The notes beneath the pieces were generated by a model. That model did not search any database. It saw only the letters and a program-made list of their open reading frames with translations, and had not been told where the DNA came from. From contig CATVZP010000053.1 in NCBI GenBank assembly GCA_958348565.1, positions 1-12,809 of the forward strand: a stretch of DNA of 12,809 bases, given 5' to 3'. A program made the position numbers and the translations under genes. The DNA comes from an uncultured Collinsella sp. Lineage in GTDB: Bacteria; Actinomycetota; Coriobacteriia; Coriobacteriales; Coriobacteriaceae. Below, piece by piece: positions 1 through 7,182 of this stretch; position 1 is the first letter of the stretch, and each line of letters opens with the position of its first letter.

Positions 1-375
1 CACGTGTTCTCGTTTGGCTTTAAGCACGGCATGCCCGTCGAGGCGGACATTATGATCGACGTCCGCTTCCTGCCCAATCCGTTCTACGATCCCGAGATGC
101 GCACCATGACCGGTCTCGATAAAAAGGTCTCCGACTTTGTTCTGGACCATCCCAAGACCCAGGAGTTCTGGAAGGCCTGGACGCAGCTGCTCGATACGGT
201 CATGCCCGGCTATATCGCGGAGGGCAAGCCACAGCTTTCTATTGCCATCGGCTGCACGGGCGGTCAACACCGCAGCGTTGCCATCGCCGAGGCCACGGCA
301 CGTTATTTAGAAGGTGCCCAATATCATGTGAGCATTTCCCATCGCGACCTGTCGCGCGCCAACACGAAAGCATAG
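1..375 (+). CDS. rapZ: RapZ-family nucleotide-binding protein, C-terminal part (5' end outside window)
   Basis: An open frame runs from base 1 to a TAG at 373-375 and gives the last 124 residues of a protein whose family is usually about 285-290 residues. The N-terminal P-loop kinase-like domain is therefore missing. Visible family signatures are SFGFKHGMP near the start, DVRFLPNPFYDPEMR, and the very conserved GCTGGQHRSVAIAE near fragment residues 84-97, which mark the C-terminal RapZ/YvcJ domain. In E. coli this domain binds the sRNAs GlmY/GlmZ; in Gram-positives the role is less clear, and nucleotide binding and competence phenotypes have been reported for YvcJ. The gene sits 6 bp before whiA, the usual neighbourhood for this family. 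The GTG/ATG codons inside the fragment are not starts; the gene continues upstream. Confidence 0.93.
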   Translation, partial: HVFSFGFKHGMPVEADIMIDVRFLPNPFYDPEMRTMTGLDKKVSDFVLDHPKTQEFWKAWTQLLDTVMPGYIAEGKPQLSIAIGCTGGQHRSVAIAEATARYLEGAQYHVSISHRDLSRANTKA

Positions 376-381
376 GCCTGC

Positions 382-1311
382 ATGTCGTTTACCGCCGAGG
401 TGCGTGACGAGCTCGCGCGCTGCGAACCCGAATGTGAATACTGCGATTTGTCGACGCTTGCCGCCCTGACGCGTGTGAGCGGTACACTTTCGCTGGCCGG
501 CTCCGGGCGGTATCGTTTGACGGTCGCGACCGAGACGGGCGCCGTCGCGCGCACGATGATCACGCTGACGCATCGCATCCTTAAGCTCAAAACGGAATTC
601 ACCGTTCGTAAATCGGTCTTGCATAAGGTCCGTAACTATCTCATTACCCTGCCCGATCAACCCGACCTGGACAAGGCTCTGGTGCTGCTGGGCATTCTCG
701 ACCGCAGGGGAGGGCTCGTCGCCGGTGTTCCCCGGCACATCGTTGCCCGTCCCTGCTGCAGGCTTGCCTACATCCGCGGCGCGCTCATCGCCGGCGGTTT
801 CGTGGCCGATCCACGCGGCGATTTTCATTTGGAGATCGCGGTGCAGGGCGAGCAATATGCCCGGGGACTTTGCGATCTATTGGAGCAGATTGGAGTCCAT
901 GCGCGCGTTAACGCGCGGCGCGGATCCTTTGCTGTCTACATTAAGAGCGCCGAGGAGATCGAGCAGCTCCTAAAGCTGGTCGGCGCCAAGCGCAGCGTTG
1001 CCGAGATCGAGGAAGCGCGCGCGGTCAAATTGGTTAAGAACGACGTAAACCGTCGCGTGAATGCCGAACTGGCCAATCAGACCAGAAGTGCGGGTGCCGC
1101 CCAGCATCAGCTTGCGTTGATCGATGAGCTCGAACAGCGGGGTTTGCGCGACACGCTTCCGGACGCCTTGGCAGTCTTTTGCGACCTGCGCGAGCGCTAT
1201 CCCGATCTGTCGCTGCGTGATTTGGGGGAGATGGCTGACCCTCCCTTGTCGAAGTCTGCCCTGTACCATCGCGTTTTGAGGCTTGAAAAGCTCATTGAAG
1301 CAAACAAGTAG
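382..1311 (+). CDS. whiA: WhiA, DNA-binding regulator with LAGLIDADG-like fold
   Basis: This 309-residue protein is close to the family length (about 310-330). It has an N-terminal WhiA domain (about residues 1-105), a degenerate LAGLIDADG-homing-endonuclease-like domain (about 110-205, with CCRLAYIRGALIAGG at 125-139 and DFHLEI at 147-152) and a C-terminal helix-turn-helix region (about 215-305, starting NDVNRRVNAELANQ and ending SKSALYHRVLRLEKL). WhiA controls sporulation septation genes with WhiB in Streptomyces and affects division and chromosome segregation in Bacillus; a non-sporulating gut actinobacterium would use it for division or growth control (inference). The ATG lies 6 bp after the rapZ stop with only a weak GAAAG upstream (366-370), so translation is probably coupled to rapZ. 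An unusual cysteine cluster, C14-x3-C18-x2-C21, is present near the N-terminus. No terminator is visible after the gene. Confidence 0.94.
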   Translation: MSFTAEVRDELARCEPECEYCDLSTLAALTRVSGTLSLAGSGRYRLTVATETGAVARTMITLTHRILKLKTEFTVRKSVLHKVRNYLITLPDQPDLDKALVLLGILDRRGGLVAGVPRHIVARPCCRLAYIRGALIAGGFVADPRGDFHLEIAVQGEQYARGLCDLLEQIGVHARVNARRGSFAVYIKSAEEIEQLLKLVGAKRSVAEIEEARAVKLVKNDVNRRVNAELANQTRSAGAAQHQLALIDELEQRGLRDTLPDALAVFCDLRERYPDLSLRDLGEMADPPLSKSALYHRVLRLEKLIEANK

Positions 1312-1356
1312 TTTGAAGTATCGACTTATATACGGATTTAGCTGCTATTTTATTCT

Positions 1357-1370
1357 TTAAAACGTTTTAA
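1357..1370. promoter_or_regulatory. Perfect 14-bp palindrome upstream of gap, possible LacI/CcpA-type operator
   Basis: TTAAAACGTTTTAA reads identically on both strands. It has the central CG and A/T-rich arms typical of LacI/GalR-family operators, and differs from the symmetrical cre form TGAAAACGTTTTCA only at the second and thirteenth positions. It lies in the AT-rich whiA-gap gap, about 57 bp upstream of the proposed -10 of gap. The following bases repeat part of it (ACGTT-TT-AACGT, 1362-1373). The operator role is inference; no regulator is encoded in the window. Confidence 0.4.
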
Positions 1371-1426
1371 CGTAAATTTGATTTTCAATTTCGAGCATTC
1401 TCGTGAAATTCAAGTCAAAAAAAAGG

Positions 1427-1432
1427 TATATT
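1427..1432 (+). promoter_or_regulatory. Candidate -10 element of the gap promoter
   Basis: TATATT matches the -10 consensus at five of six positions and follows an A-run (1417-1424) in otherwise GC-rich DNA. No good -35 is found at 16-18 bp upstream (TGAAAT at 1404-1409 is poor), so the promoter may rely on an activator or lie elsewhere in 1312-1430. A start near 1439 would give a leader of about 65 nt. The 1312-1504 stretch contains no gene. Confidence 0.4.
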
Positions 1433-1462
1433 AGGCGAGTGGTTAGTTTGTGGGCCTCAACG

Positions 1463-1480
1463 GCGGGCGCTGTAGCTCGC
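1463..1480 (+). other. Small stem-loop in the gap leader
   Basis: GCGGGC (1463-1468) can pair with GCTCGC (1475-1480), five Watson-Crick pairs and one G-U, with a 6-nt loop. It stands about 14 nt upstream of the gap ribosome binding site (AAAGGAGA, 1494-1501), leaving the site free. It could stabilise the abundant gap message; no T-run follows, so it is not a terminator. Confidence 0.35.
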
Positions 1481-1504
1481 GGGGGCCTTACGAAAGGAGA
1501 CACA

Positions 1505-2530
1505 ATGGCAGTAAAGGTTGCTATTAACGGCTTCGGTCGCATCGGTCGTCTGGCTTTCCGTCAGATGTTCGGTCATGAGGGCTCCGAGATCGTCGCTATC
1601 AACGACCTCACCTCTCCCGATATGCTCGCTTACCTGCTGAAGTACGACTCCACGCAGGGCAACTACGCTCGCGATCACGAGGTCGTTGCTGGCGAGGATT
1701 CCATCACCGTTGACGGCAAGGAGATCAAGATCTACAAGGAGGCCGACGCCAACAACCTGCCTTGGGGCGACCTCGACGTCGACGTCGTTCTCGAGTGCAC
1801 CGGCTTCTACACCAGCAAGGCTAAGGCTCAGGCCCACATCAACGCTGGCGCCAAGAAGGTCGTCATCTCCGCTCCGGCCGGCAGCGATCTGCCCACCATC
1901 GTGTACAACGTCAACCATGAGACGCTGACCGCTGAGGACAACATCATCTCCGCTGCTTCCTGCACCACCAACTGCCTCGCCCCGATGGCCAAGGGTCTGA
2001 ACGACTTCGCTCCCATCGTGTCCGGCATCATGACCACCATCCACGCCTTCACCGGCGACCAGATGCCGCTCGACGGCCCGCAGCGCAAGGGCAACTTCCG
2101 TCGCTCCCGCGCCTGCTCCGAGAACATCGTCCCGAACACCACGGGCGCTGCCAAGGCCATCGGCCTGGTTCTCCCCGAGCTCAACGGCAAGCTCATCGGT
2201 GCCGCCCAGCGCGTCCCGACGCCGACCGGCTCGCTGACCAACCTCTACGCCGTCGTTGACAAGAAGGTCACCGTCGACGAGGTCAACGCTGCCATGAAGG
2301 CCTACGCCGCCACCATCTCCGAGACCTTCGCCTACAACGAGGACCAGATCGTCTCCCGCGACATCGTCGGCGAGACCCACGGCTCCATCTTCGACGCCAC
2401 TCAGACCATGTGCTCTGACCTCGGCAACGGCCAGACCCTCGTTCAGGTCACCTCTTGGTACGACAACGAGAACTCCTACACCTCTCAGATGGTCCGCACC
2501 ATCAAGTACTTCGAGAAGTTCGTTGCTTAA
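1505..2530 (+). CDS. gap: NAD-dependent glyceraldehyde-3-phosphate dehydrogenase
   Basis: GAPDH oxidises and phosphorylates glyceraldehyde-3-phosphate to 1,3-bisphosphoglycerate in the cytoplasm. The 341-residue product is a normal length. It shows the Rossmann dinucleotide motif NGFGRIGR (8-15), AINDL (31-35) with an Asp that favours NAD over NADP, the catalytic SCTTNC with Cys153, and the activating His180 in TTIHAFTGDQ. C-terminal WYDNENSY is also present. The start at 1505 is chosen because AAAGGAGA lies just upstream and the family N-terminus MAVKVAINGFGRIGR begins there; an in-frame ATG at 1403 would add 34 residues unlike any GAPDH. Codon use is strongly biased (Lys almost all AAG), as expected for a very highly expressed gene. 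A terminator separates it from pgk, so gap can be made at a different level from the downstream enzymes. Confidence 0.97.
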   Translation: MAVKVAINGFGRIGRLAFRQMFGHEGSEIVAINDLTSPDMLAYLLKYDSTQGNYARDHEVVAGEDSITVDGKEIKIYKEADANNLPWGDLDVDVVLECTGFYTSKAKAQAHINAGAKKVVISAPAGSDLPTIVYNVNHETLTAEDNIISAASCTTNCLAPMAKGLNDFAPIVSGIMTTIHAFTGDQMPLDGPQRKGNFRRSRACSENIVPNTTGAAKAIGLVLPELNGKLIGAAQRVPTPTGSLTNLYAVVDKKVTVDEVNAAMKAYAATISETFAYNEDQIVSRDIVGETHGSIFDATQTMCSDLGNGQTLVQVTSWYDNENSYTSQMVRTIKYFEKFVA

Positions 2531-2567
2531 TTTAGCTTTTAGCGAATAGCTCGTTGAGCGTCTAAAG

Positions 2568-2614
2568 AAGGGCGCGGCCTTATAGGGCTTACACCCTAGG
2601 GTCGCGCCCTTTTT
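2568..2614 (+). terminator. Intrinsic terminator between gap and pgk
   Basis: AAGGGCGCG (2568-2576) pairs perfectly with CGCGCCCTT (2603-2611). The stem can be continued inward with G-U pairs, and the apical part holds GGG (2585-2587) opposite CCC (2594-2596). The T-tract is 2610-2614. This is a strong rho-independent structure directly after gap. As no convincing full promoter is seen before pgk (only a -10-like TATAGT, 2613-2618, in the T-tract), it may act as a partial terminator that lowers pgk-tpiA-gpmI expression relative to gap. Confidence 0.85.
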
Positions 2615-2624
2615 ATAGTAAATC

Positions 2625-2647
2625 GTCTGCCGTAATGGGAGGCAGAC
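2625..2647 (+). other. Stem-loop in the pgk leader
   Basis: GTCTGCC (2625-2631) pairs perfectly with GGCAGAC (2641-2647) around a 9-nt loop. It lies between the gap terminator and the pgk ribosome binding site (GAAAGG, 2654-2659) and has no T-run. It could protect the 5' end of a processed pgk message; this is inference. Confidence 0.45.
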
Positions 2648-2670
2648 ACGTACGAAAGGTAGAAGCAAAC

Positions 2671-3861
2671 ATGGCCTTTACCAAGAAGACCGTCCGCGAC
2701 ATCGATGTCGACGGCAAGCGCGTTCTCGTCCGCGTTGACTTCAACGTGCCTATCAAGGATGGAGTCGTTGGCGACACCACCCGTATCAAGGCTGCCCTGC
2801 CCACCATCAACTATCTCGTTGAGCACAACGCTCGCGTCATCCTCATGAGCCACCTCGGCCGTCCCGAGGGCACTGGCTTCCAGCCTGAGCTCTCCCTTGA
2901 GCCTGTCGCCAAGAAGCTTGCCGAGCTCTCTGGTCTCGACGTTGCCTTTGTCGCCGACACTTACGGCGAGAAGGCTGCCGAGGCTGTCGCTGCCGTCGAG
3001 CCGGGCAAGGTTCTCGTTCTCGAGAACGTCCGCTTCGATAAGCGTGAGAAGAAGAACGATCCCGAGATCGCGAAGAAGCTCGCTTCCTATGGTGACGTCT
3101 TCGTTCTCGATGCCTTCGGCACCGCTCACCGCGCCCAGGGTTCCGTCGTGGGCCCCGCCGCTTACCTGCCTGCCGTCGCTGGCTTCCTGCTCGAGAAAGA
3201 GGTCGACACGCTGACCGGCATCTTCGCCGAGCCCGAGCGCCCCTTCGTCGCCATCGTCGGCGGTTCCAAGGTTTCCTCCAAGATCGGCGTTCTCGATCAC
3301 CTCATCGACTCTGCTGACACCCTGATCATCGGTGGCGGCATGGCCTACACCTTCTTCCTGGCTCAGGGCCTTTCCGTCGGTCAGTCCCTCAAGGAAGAGG
3401 ACTGGGTCGAGCGCGCCGGCGAGATGCTCAAGAAGGCCGAGGAGAAGGGCGTCAAGATCCTGCTCCCCATCGACAACCGCGTTGCCGATCACTTTGGCGA
3501 GGACGCTGTCCCCGAGGTTGTCGCTTCCGACGCTATCCCTGACGACCGCGAGGGCATGGACATCGGTCCTAAGACCGAGGAGCTCTACGCCGAGGCCGTC
3601 AAGGGCGCCAAGACTGTGTTCTGGAATGGCCCCATGGGCGTCTTCGAGTTCGACAACTTCGCTCACGGCACCCAGGCTATCGCCGAGGCTGTCGCCGAGG
3701 CCGACTGCACCTCGATCATCGGCGGTGGCGACTCTGTCGCGGCTGTCAACAAGTTCAACCTGGCCGACAAGATGAGCTGGATCTCCACCGGTGGTGGCGC
3801 TTCCATGGAGCTCGTCGAGGGTAAGGCCCTGCCCGGAGTGGAGGCGCTTCTCGATGCCTAA
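2671..3861 (+). CDS. pgk: Phosphoglycerate kinase
   Basis: PGK transfers phosphate from 1,3-bisphosphoglycerate to ADP, producing ATP and 3-phosphoglycerate. The protein has 396 residues, the standard bacterial length. Substrate-binding motifs of the N-domain are RVDFNVP (21-27) and SHLGRP (60-65). Nucleotide-domain motifs are GGSKVSSK (197-204), WNGPMGVFE (318-326), GGGDS (351-355) and STGGGASMELVEG (372-384). The start at 2671 is preceded by GAAAGG with an 11-nt spacer and begins the family N-terminus; an upstream in-frame ATG at 2635 lies inside the leader hairpin loop and would add an unrelated 12 residues. The last codons overlap the tpiA start by 8 nt, so the two are translationally coupled. 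Confidence 0.97.
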   Translation: MAFTKKTVRDIDVDGKRVLVRVDFNVPIKDGVVGDTTRIKAALPTINYLVEHNARVILMSHLGRPEGTGFQPELSLEPVAKKLAELSGLDVAFVADTYGEKAAEAVAAVEPGKVLVLENVRFDKREKKNDPEIAKKLASYGDVFVLDAFGTAHRAQGSVVGPAAYLPAVAGFLLEKEVDTLTGIFAEPERPFVAIVGGSKVSSKIGVLDHLIDSADTLIIGGGMAYTFFLAQGLSVGQSLKEEDWVERAGEMLKKAEEKGVKILLPIDNRVADHFGEDAVPEVVASDAIPDDREGMDIGPKTEELYAEAVKGAKTVFWNGPMGVFEFDNFAHGTQAIAEAVAEADCTSIIGGGDSVAAVNKFNLADKMSWISTGGGASMELVEGKALPGVEALLDA

Positions 3862-4621
3862 TCGCACCCTTCTCATCGCTGGTAACTGGAAGATGAACAA
3901 CGACGTCGCCGAGGCCGCCAAACTCGCCGACGAGCTGGCTCAGGCTCTGCCCGAGGTTCCGGCTGGCGTCGAGGTGCTCGTCTGCCCTCCGACCATCGAC
4001 ATCACCACGGTTCATGACCGCATTCAGGCTGCCCCCATCGCCCTCGGTGCACAGAACGTGTACTGGGAGGCCAAGGGTGCCTTCACCGGTGAGTCCTCTT
4101 GCGACATGCTCAAGTCCGCTGGCTGCACCTACTGCATCATTGGCCACTCCGAGCGTCGTGACTACTTCCACGAGACCGACGAGGACCAGAACAAGAAGGC
4201 CAAGGCTCTCGTTGCCGCCGGTCTTGTTCCCGTCTTCTGCTGCGGCGAGTCCCTCGAGGTCCGCGAGGCTGGCACCTATGTCGAGCACGTCGTGAACCAG
4301 GTCAAGGCTGGCCTTGCTGGTCTTGAGATCACCTGCCCCAAGCAGGTCGTCGTCGCCTACGAGCCCATCTGGGCCATTGGCACCGGCAAGACCGCTACCG
4401 CCGAGGACGCTCAGGAGGTCTGCGGCGCTATCCGTGAGACCCTCAAGGAGATGTTCGGCGAGGAGCTCGCCAACGGCATCCGCGTTCTCTATGGTGGCTC
4501 TGCCAAGCCCGGCAACATTGCCGAGCTCGTCGCCAAGCCCGACGTTGACGGCGCCCTCGTGGGCGGCGCTTCGCTCAAGGCTGCCGACTTCGCCTCTATG
4601 GTCGTCAAGGCAGGCGAGTAG
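3854..4621 (+). CDS. tpiA: Triosephosphate isomerase
   Basis: TIM interconverts dihydroxyacetone phosphate and glyceraldehyde-3-phosphate. The 255-residue product carries all catalytic residues: Lys13 in GNWKMN, His98 in IIGHSERR, and Glu170 in AYEPIWAIGTGKTA, the last followed by the flexible loop 6; the phosphate-binding GGSAKPGN is near the C-terminus. The start at 3854 lies inside the last codons of pgk (8-nt overlap), with TGGAGG at 3839-3844 as ribosome binding site. An in-frame ATG at 3791 inside pgk would add 21 residues foreign to the family. The protein is rather cysteine-rich (C44, C83, C91, C94, C129, C130, C161), which fits an anaerobe; whether any of these matter is unknown. Confidence 0.96.
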   Translation: MPNRTLLIAGNWKMNNDVAEAAKLADELAQALPEVPAGVEVLVCPPTIDITTVHDRIQAAPIALGAQNVYWEAKGAFTGESSCDMLKSAGCTYCIIGHSERRDYFHETDEDQNKKAKALVAAGLVPVFCCGESLEVREAGTYVEHVVNQVKAGLAGLEITCPKQVVVAYEPIWAIGTGKTATAEDAQEVCGAIRETLKEMFGEELANGIRVLYGGSAKPGNIAELVAKPDVDGALVGGASLKAADFASMVVKAGE

Positions 4622-4626
4622 GACAT

Positions 4627-6180
4627 ATGGCACAGCGTCATCTTCCCGCACTCCTGATCATTATGGACGGCTGCGGCCTGGCTCCGGCCGATGGCGAGAA
4701 CGCCGTCGCCGCTGCCAAGACGCCCTTCCTTGATAGCCTGTACGAGAAGTACCCCCACACCACGCTCGGCGCTTCGGGCGAGGACGTGGGTCTTCCCGAT
4801 GGCCAGATGGGCAACTCCGAGGTGGGTCACCTCAACATCGGTGCCGGCCGCATTGTGTTCCAGGAGCTTTCGCGCATCAACAACGCCATCAAGGACGGCT
4901 CCATCGCCAAGAACGAGGTCTTCGTCAAGGCTATGGACGACGTCAAGGCTGACGGCAAGACTCTCCACCTCATGGGCCTTATGAGCCCTGGCGGTGTTCA
5001 TTCTCACATGAACCACGTCGAGGCTCTGGTCAAGATGGCTGCCGAGCACGGTGTCAAGACCGTTCGCGTCCACGCCTTCATGGATGGCCGCGATGTCGAC
5101 CCGCAGTCTGGTGCCGGCTACATGAGTGAGTTCTGCGCCTTCCTGGCCAAGATCTCCGAGGAGACCGGTTGCGACGCTCGCGTTGCCACCGTCTCGGGCC
5201 GTTATTGGGCCATGGACCGCGATAATCGTTGGGAGCGCATCCAGCGCGCCTACGACGTCATGGTCAACGCGTCCGATGCTGATACCGACCCCGTTGCCGG
5301 TATCAAGGCCTACTACGAGAAGGATCCGCGCGGCGACGAGTTCGTCGAGCCCTTCGCTGCCCACAACGAGGGCATCCACGAGGGCGACGCGGCCATCTTC
5401 TTCAACTTCCGTCCCGACCGCGCTCGTCAGATGACCCGCGTGTTCACGGACAAGGAGTTCGACGGCTTTGAGCGCGAGCAGATCAAGCTTTCGCACTTTG
5501 TGACGATGACCGAGTACGATCCGACGTTTGACGTCGAGGTCGCCTTCCCCAAGACGTTCCCCGAGAACGTCCTGGCCGACGTTATCGCCGCCAACGGCCT
5601 GAAGCAGCTGCACACCGCCGAGACCGAGAAGTACGCCCACGTGACGTTCTTCCTCAACGGCGGCATCGAGGAGCCCAAGGAGGGCGAGGAGCGCGTGCTC
5701 GTCGCTTCCCCCAAGGTCGCTACCTACGATCTGCAGCCTGAGATGAGCGCTCCCGAGGTTACCGAGAAGCTCGTCGCCGCTATTAACGAGGACCGCGCTG
5801 ATTTCTACATCGTGAACTTCGCGAACTGCGACATGGTTGGTCACACCGGTGTCTTCGACGCCGCCGTTAAGGCCGTCGAGGCTGTTGACGATGCCTTGTC
5901 CAAGGTTGTCCCGGCGATTCTCGCCAAGGGTGGCTTTGCGCTGATCACCGCCGACCACGGCAACGCCGACCACATGTTTGACGTTGCTTCCGACGGTTCC
6001 AAGCATCCGTTCACGGCTCACACCACCAACCGTGTGCCGTTCATCATCGTTGATGAGAAGGCCAAGCTCACCGGTATCGAGGACGGCCGTCTTTCCGATA
6101 TCGCTCCGACCATGCTCACCATGGCTGGTATTGAGCCTTCCGCCGAGATGACGGGCCGCGTGCTCGCCACCGAGGCCTAA
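4627..6180 (+). CDS. gpmI: 2,3-bisphosphoglycerate-independent phosphoglycerate mutase
   Basis: iPGM is a Mn-dependent alkaline-phosphatase-superfamily enzyme converting 3- to 2-phosphoglycerate. At 517 residues it is full length (family about 510). Signatures in order are IIMDGCGLAP with metal ligand Asp14, GNSEVGHLNIGAGR with the phosphorylated Ser64, DGRDVDP, RYWAMDRDNRWER, FFNFRPDRARQ, and the C-terminal metal sites DMVGHTG and TADHGNADH. It begins 5 bp after the tpiA stop with only a poor ribosome binding site (TAGGA, 4619-4623), so it probably depends on ribosomes leaving tpiA. A strong terminator follows, ending the glycolytic unit. In many Gram-positives eno comes next; here secG follows after an inserted element. 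Confidence 0.96.
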   Translation: MAQRHLPALLIIMDGCGLAPADGENAVAAAKTPFLDSLYEKYPHTTLGASGEDVGLPDGQMGNSEVGHLNIGAGRIVFQELSRINNAIKDGSIAKNEVFVKAMDDVKADGKTLHLMGLMSPGGVHSHMNHVEALVKMAAEHGVKTVRVHAFMDGRDVDPQSGAGYMSEFCAFLAKISEETGCDARVATVSGRYWAMDRDNRWERIQRAYDVMVNASDADTDPVAGIKAYYEKDPRGDEFVEPFAAHNEGIHEGDAAIFFNFRPDRARQMTRVFTDKEFDGFEREQIKLSHFVTMTEYDPTFDVEVAFPKTFPENVLADVIAANGLKQLHTAETEKYAHVTFFLNGGIEEPKEGEERVLVASPKVATYDLQPEMSAPEVTEKLVAAINEDRADFYIVNFANCDMVGHTGVFDAAVKAVEAVDDALSKVVPAILAKGGFALITADHGNADHMFDVASDGSKHPFTAHTTNRVPFIIVDEKAKLTGIEDGRLSDIAPTMLTMAGIEPSAEMTGRVLATEA

Positions 6181-6204
6181 GAGAAAACGCCAAGCGTTTC
6201 TTTG

Positions 6205-6240
6205 AAAAGGGGTTGTCCGTATTCGGGCAACCCCTTTTTT
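6205..6240 (+). terminator. Intrinsic terminator after gpmI
   Basis: GGGGTTG (6209-6215) pairs with CAACCCC (6228-6234). The stem extends inward by four pairs (one G-U) to a TATT loop (6220-6223) and outward by AAAA (6205-6208) against the six-T tract (6235-6240). The T-tract ends exactly where the inverted repeat of the adjacent transposase element begins. A separate small hairpin, AAACGC/GCGTTT (6185-6199), precedes it just after the gpmI stop. Confidence 0.92.
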
Positions 6241-6276
6241 CTGCCATTTGGGGACGGGGTAGAAATGGTAGAAATA
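6241..6276 (+). repeat. Left 36-nt inverted repeat, REP-like hairpin
   Basis: It starts CTGCCATTT, then GGGGACGGGGTAG, and ends AAATGGTAGAAATA. CTGCCATTT (6241-6249) pairs with AAATGGTAG (6263-6271), nine pairs with one G-T, leaving the G-rich 13-nt loop GGGGACGGGGTAG (6250-6262). The 9-mer GGTAGAAAT occurs twice in tandem (6258-6266 and 6267-6275). Reverse-complement comparison with 7183-7218 gives 33/36 identity. Confidence 0.85.
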
Positions 6277-6414
6277 TTTTTCCTCTAAAGCTTGACTTCC
6301 CGTTTGCCTGTGATGGTTTGCCGCTGGCTAGTTTTCTTTCGTTGCCAACCTTGTATTAATGCCTATCTGGGTAGAGTTTGATGCAAACATGCATGCGGAT
6401 TGTGAGGTCCAGCA

Positions 6415-7164
6415 ATGACAAGGCAGGCCAGAGTAAAGTCCCCCTACGGCTATTACCATGTGATGATGAGAGGCTGTGGCAAGCAGTACCTATTCGAAGA
6501 GGATTATCAACGCAGGTTTTTCATGTCCGTAGCGGGTGAAGCATGCACGCAGTACAAGGCTTCGTTATGCGCCTGGTGCCTCATGGACAACCATGTGCAT
6601 ATGCTGCTTTCTGATCGCGAGGACCATATGTGGGAGGTCGTCCATTACATAGGAACCCTCTATGGTCAGTTTTTCAACAGGGTGACCGGACGCTGCGGCC
6701 CCGTATTTCAGGATCGCTACAAAAGTAAGCCTATTGAGTCTAATGACTATTTTATGCAGGCAATTCGCTACATTCACGATAATCCGATTGAGCTTGGTTG
6801 CCGCCCGGAGGCCTACCAATGGAGCAGCTATCAAGCCTACCTTGGTGAAGGCGGCCACCTGGATCGGAGCATCCTATTTAGTCTAATCGGCGGACGGGGA
6901 AATTTTGAATCCTTTAGCAAATCGGGCCGCAAGGATACCTATGTATTGAATTCTGGCCGTTCGATGACGGTATTTGAGCAGGAGCGCAAGGCTAGGGGAG
7001 TCCTGGACGGCATGGATCCCCATGATGTTATGGGGCTTCCCGGTCCATTTGAACGTGCCGAAGCTGTTCGCAGGCTGTATGAGGCTGGCTTTAGTGAACG
7101 ACAGATTGGCCGTCTTACGGGGCTTGGACGCTATGTCGTTCAAAATGCCCTCAAATCACTTTAA
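6415..7164 (+). CDS. REP-associated tyrosine transposase (RAYT, Y1/HUH family)
   Basis: The 249-residue protein starts with the typical MTRQARVKSPYGYYHVMMRG. It has the HUH metal-binding pair His60-Val-His62 in CLMDNHVHMLL, and the single catalytic tyrosine is probably Tyr119 in AIRYIHDNP, the conserved Y-I-x-x-N-P block of RAYTs. The segment GPVFQDRYKSKPIE (95-108) is also characteristic. After the catalytic domain (about 1-140) comes a linker and a C-terminal helix-turn-helix-like segment (about 208-249, with EAGFSERQIGRLTGLGRYV), present in several RAYT groups. The start is supported by GAGG at 6404-6407. Lower GC and codons rare in neighbours (AGA, AGG, ATA, CTA) suggest later arrival. 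Such proteins nick and join single-stranded DNA at REP hairpins. The reading frame and catalytic residues are intact, so it may be active; transposition itself is not evidenced. Confidence 0.88.
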   Translation: MTRQARVKSPYGYYHVMMRGCGKQYLFEEDYQRRFFMSVAGEACTQYKASLCAWCLMDNHVHMLLSDREDHMWEVVHYIGTLYGQFFNRVTGRCGPVFQDRYKSKPIESNDYFMQAIRYIHDNPIELGCRPEAYQWSSYQAYLGEGGHLDRSILFSLIGGRGNFESFSKSGRKDTYVLNSGRSMTVFEQERKARGVLDGMDPHDVMGLPGPFERAEAVRRLYEAGFSERQIGRLTGLGRYVVQNALKSL

Positions 7165-7182
7165 TAGATGAAAATCAAGAGC

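Noticed and set aside
1403..1504. In-frame ATG extension of gap by 34 residues.
   Set aside because: It would run through the promoter and leader, lacks a ribosome binding site, and adds sequence unlike any GAPDH; the ATG at 1505 has AAAGGAGA.
4100..4140. Cysteine-rich segment of TpiA (C83, C91, C94) as a possible metal site.
   Set aside because: The surrounding TIM barrel sequence is otherwise canonical, and cysteine abundance is common in anaerobe enzymes; there is no paired motif.
6185..6199. AAACGC/GCGTTT hairpin just after the gpmI stop.
   Set aside because: Only six pairs with a 3-nt loop and no T-run; the real terminator follows at 6205-6240.
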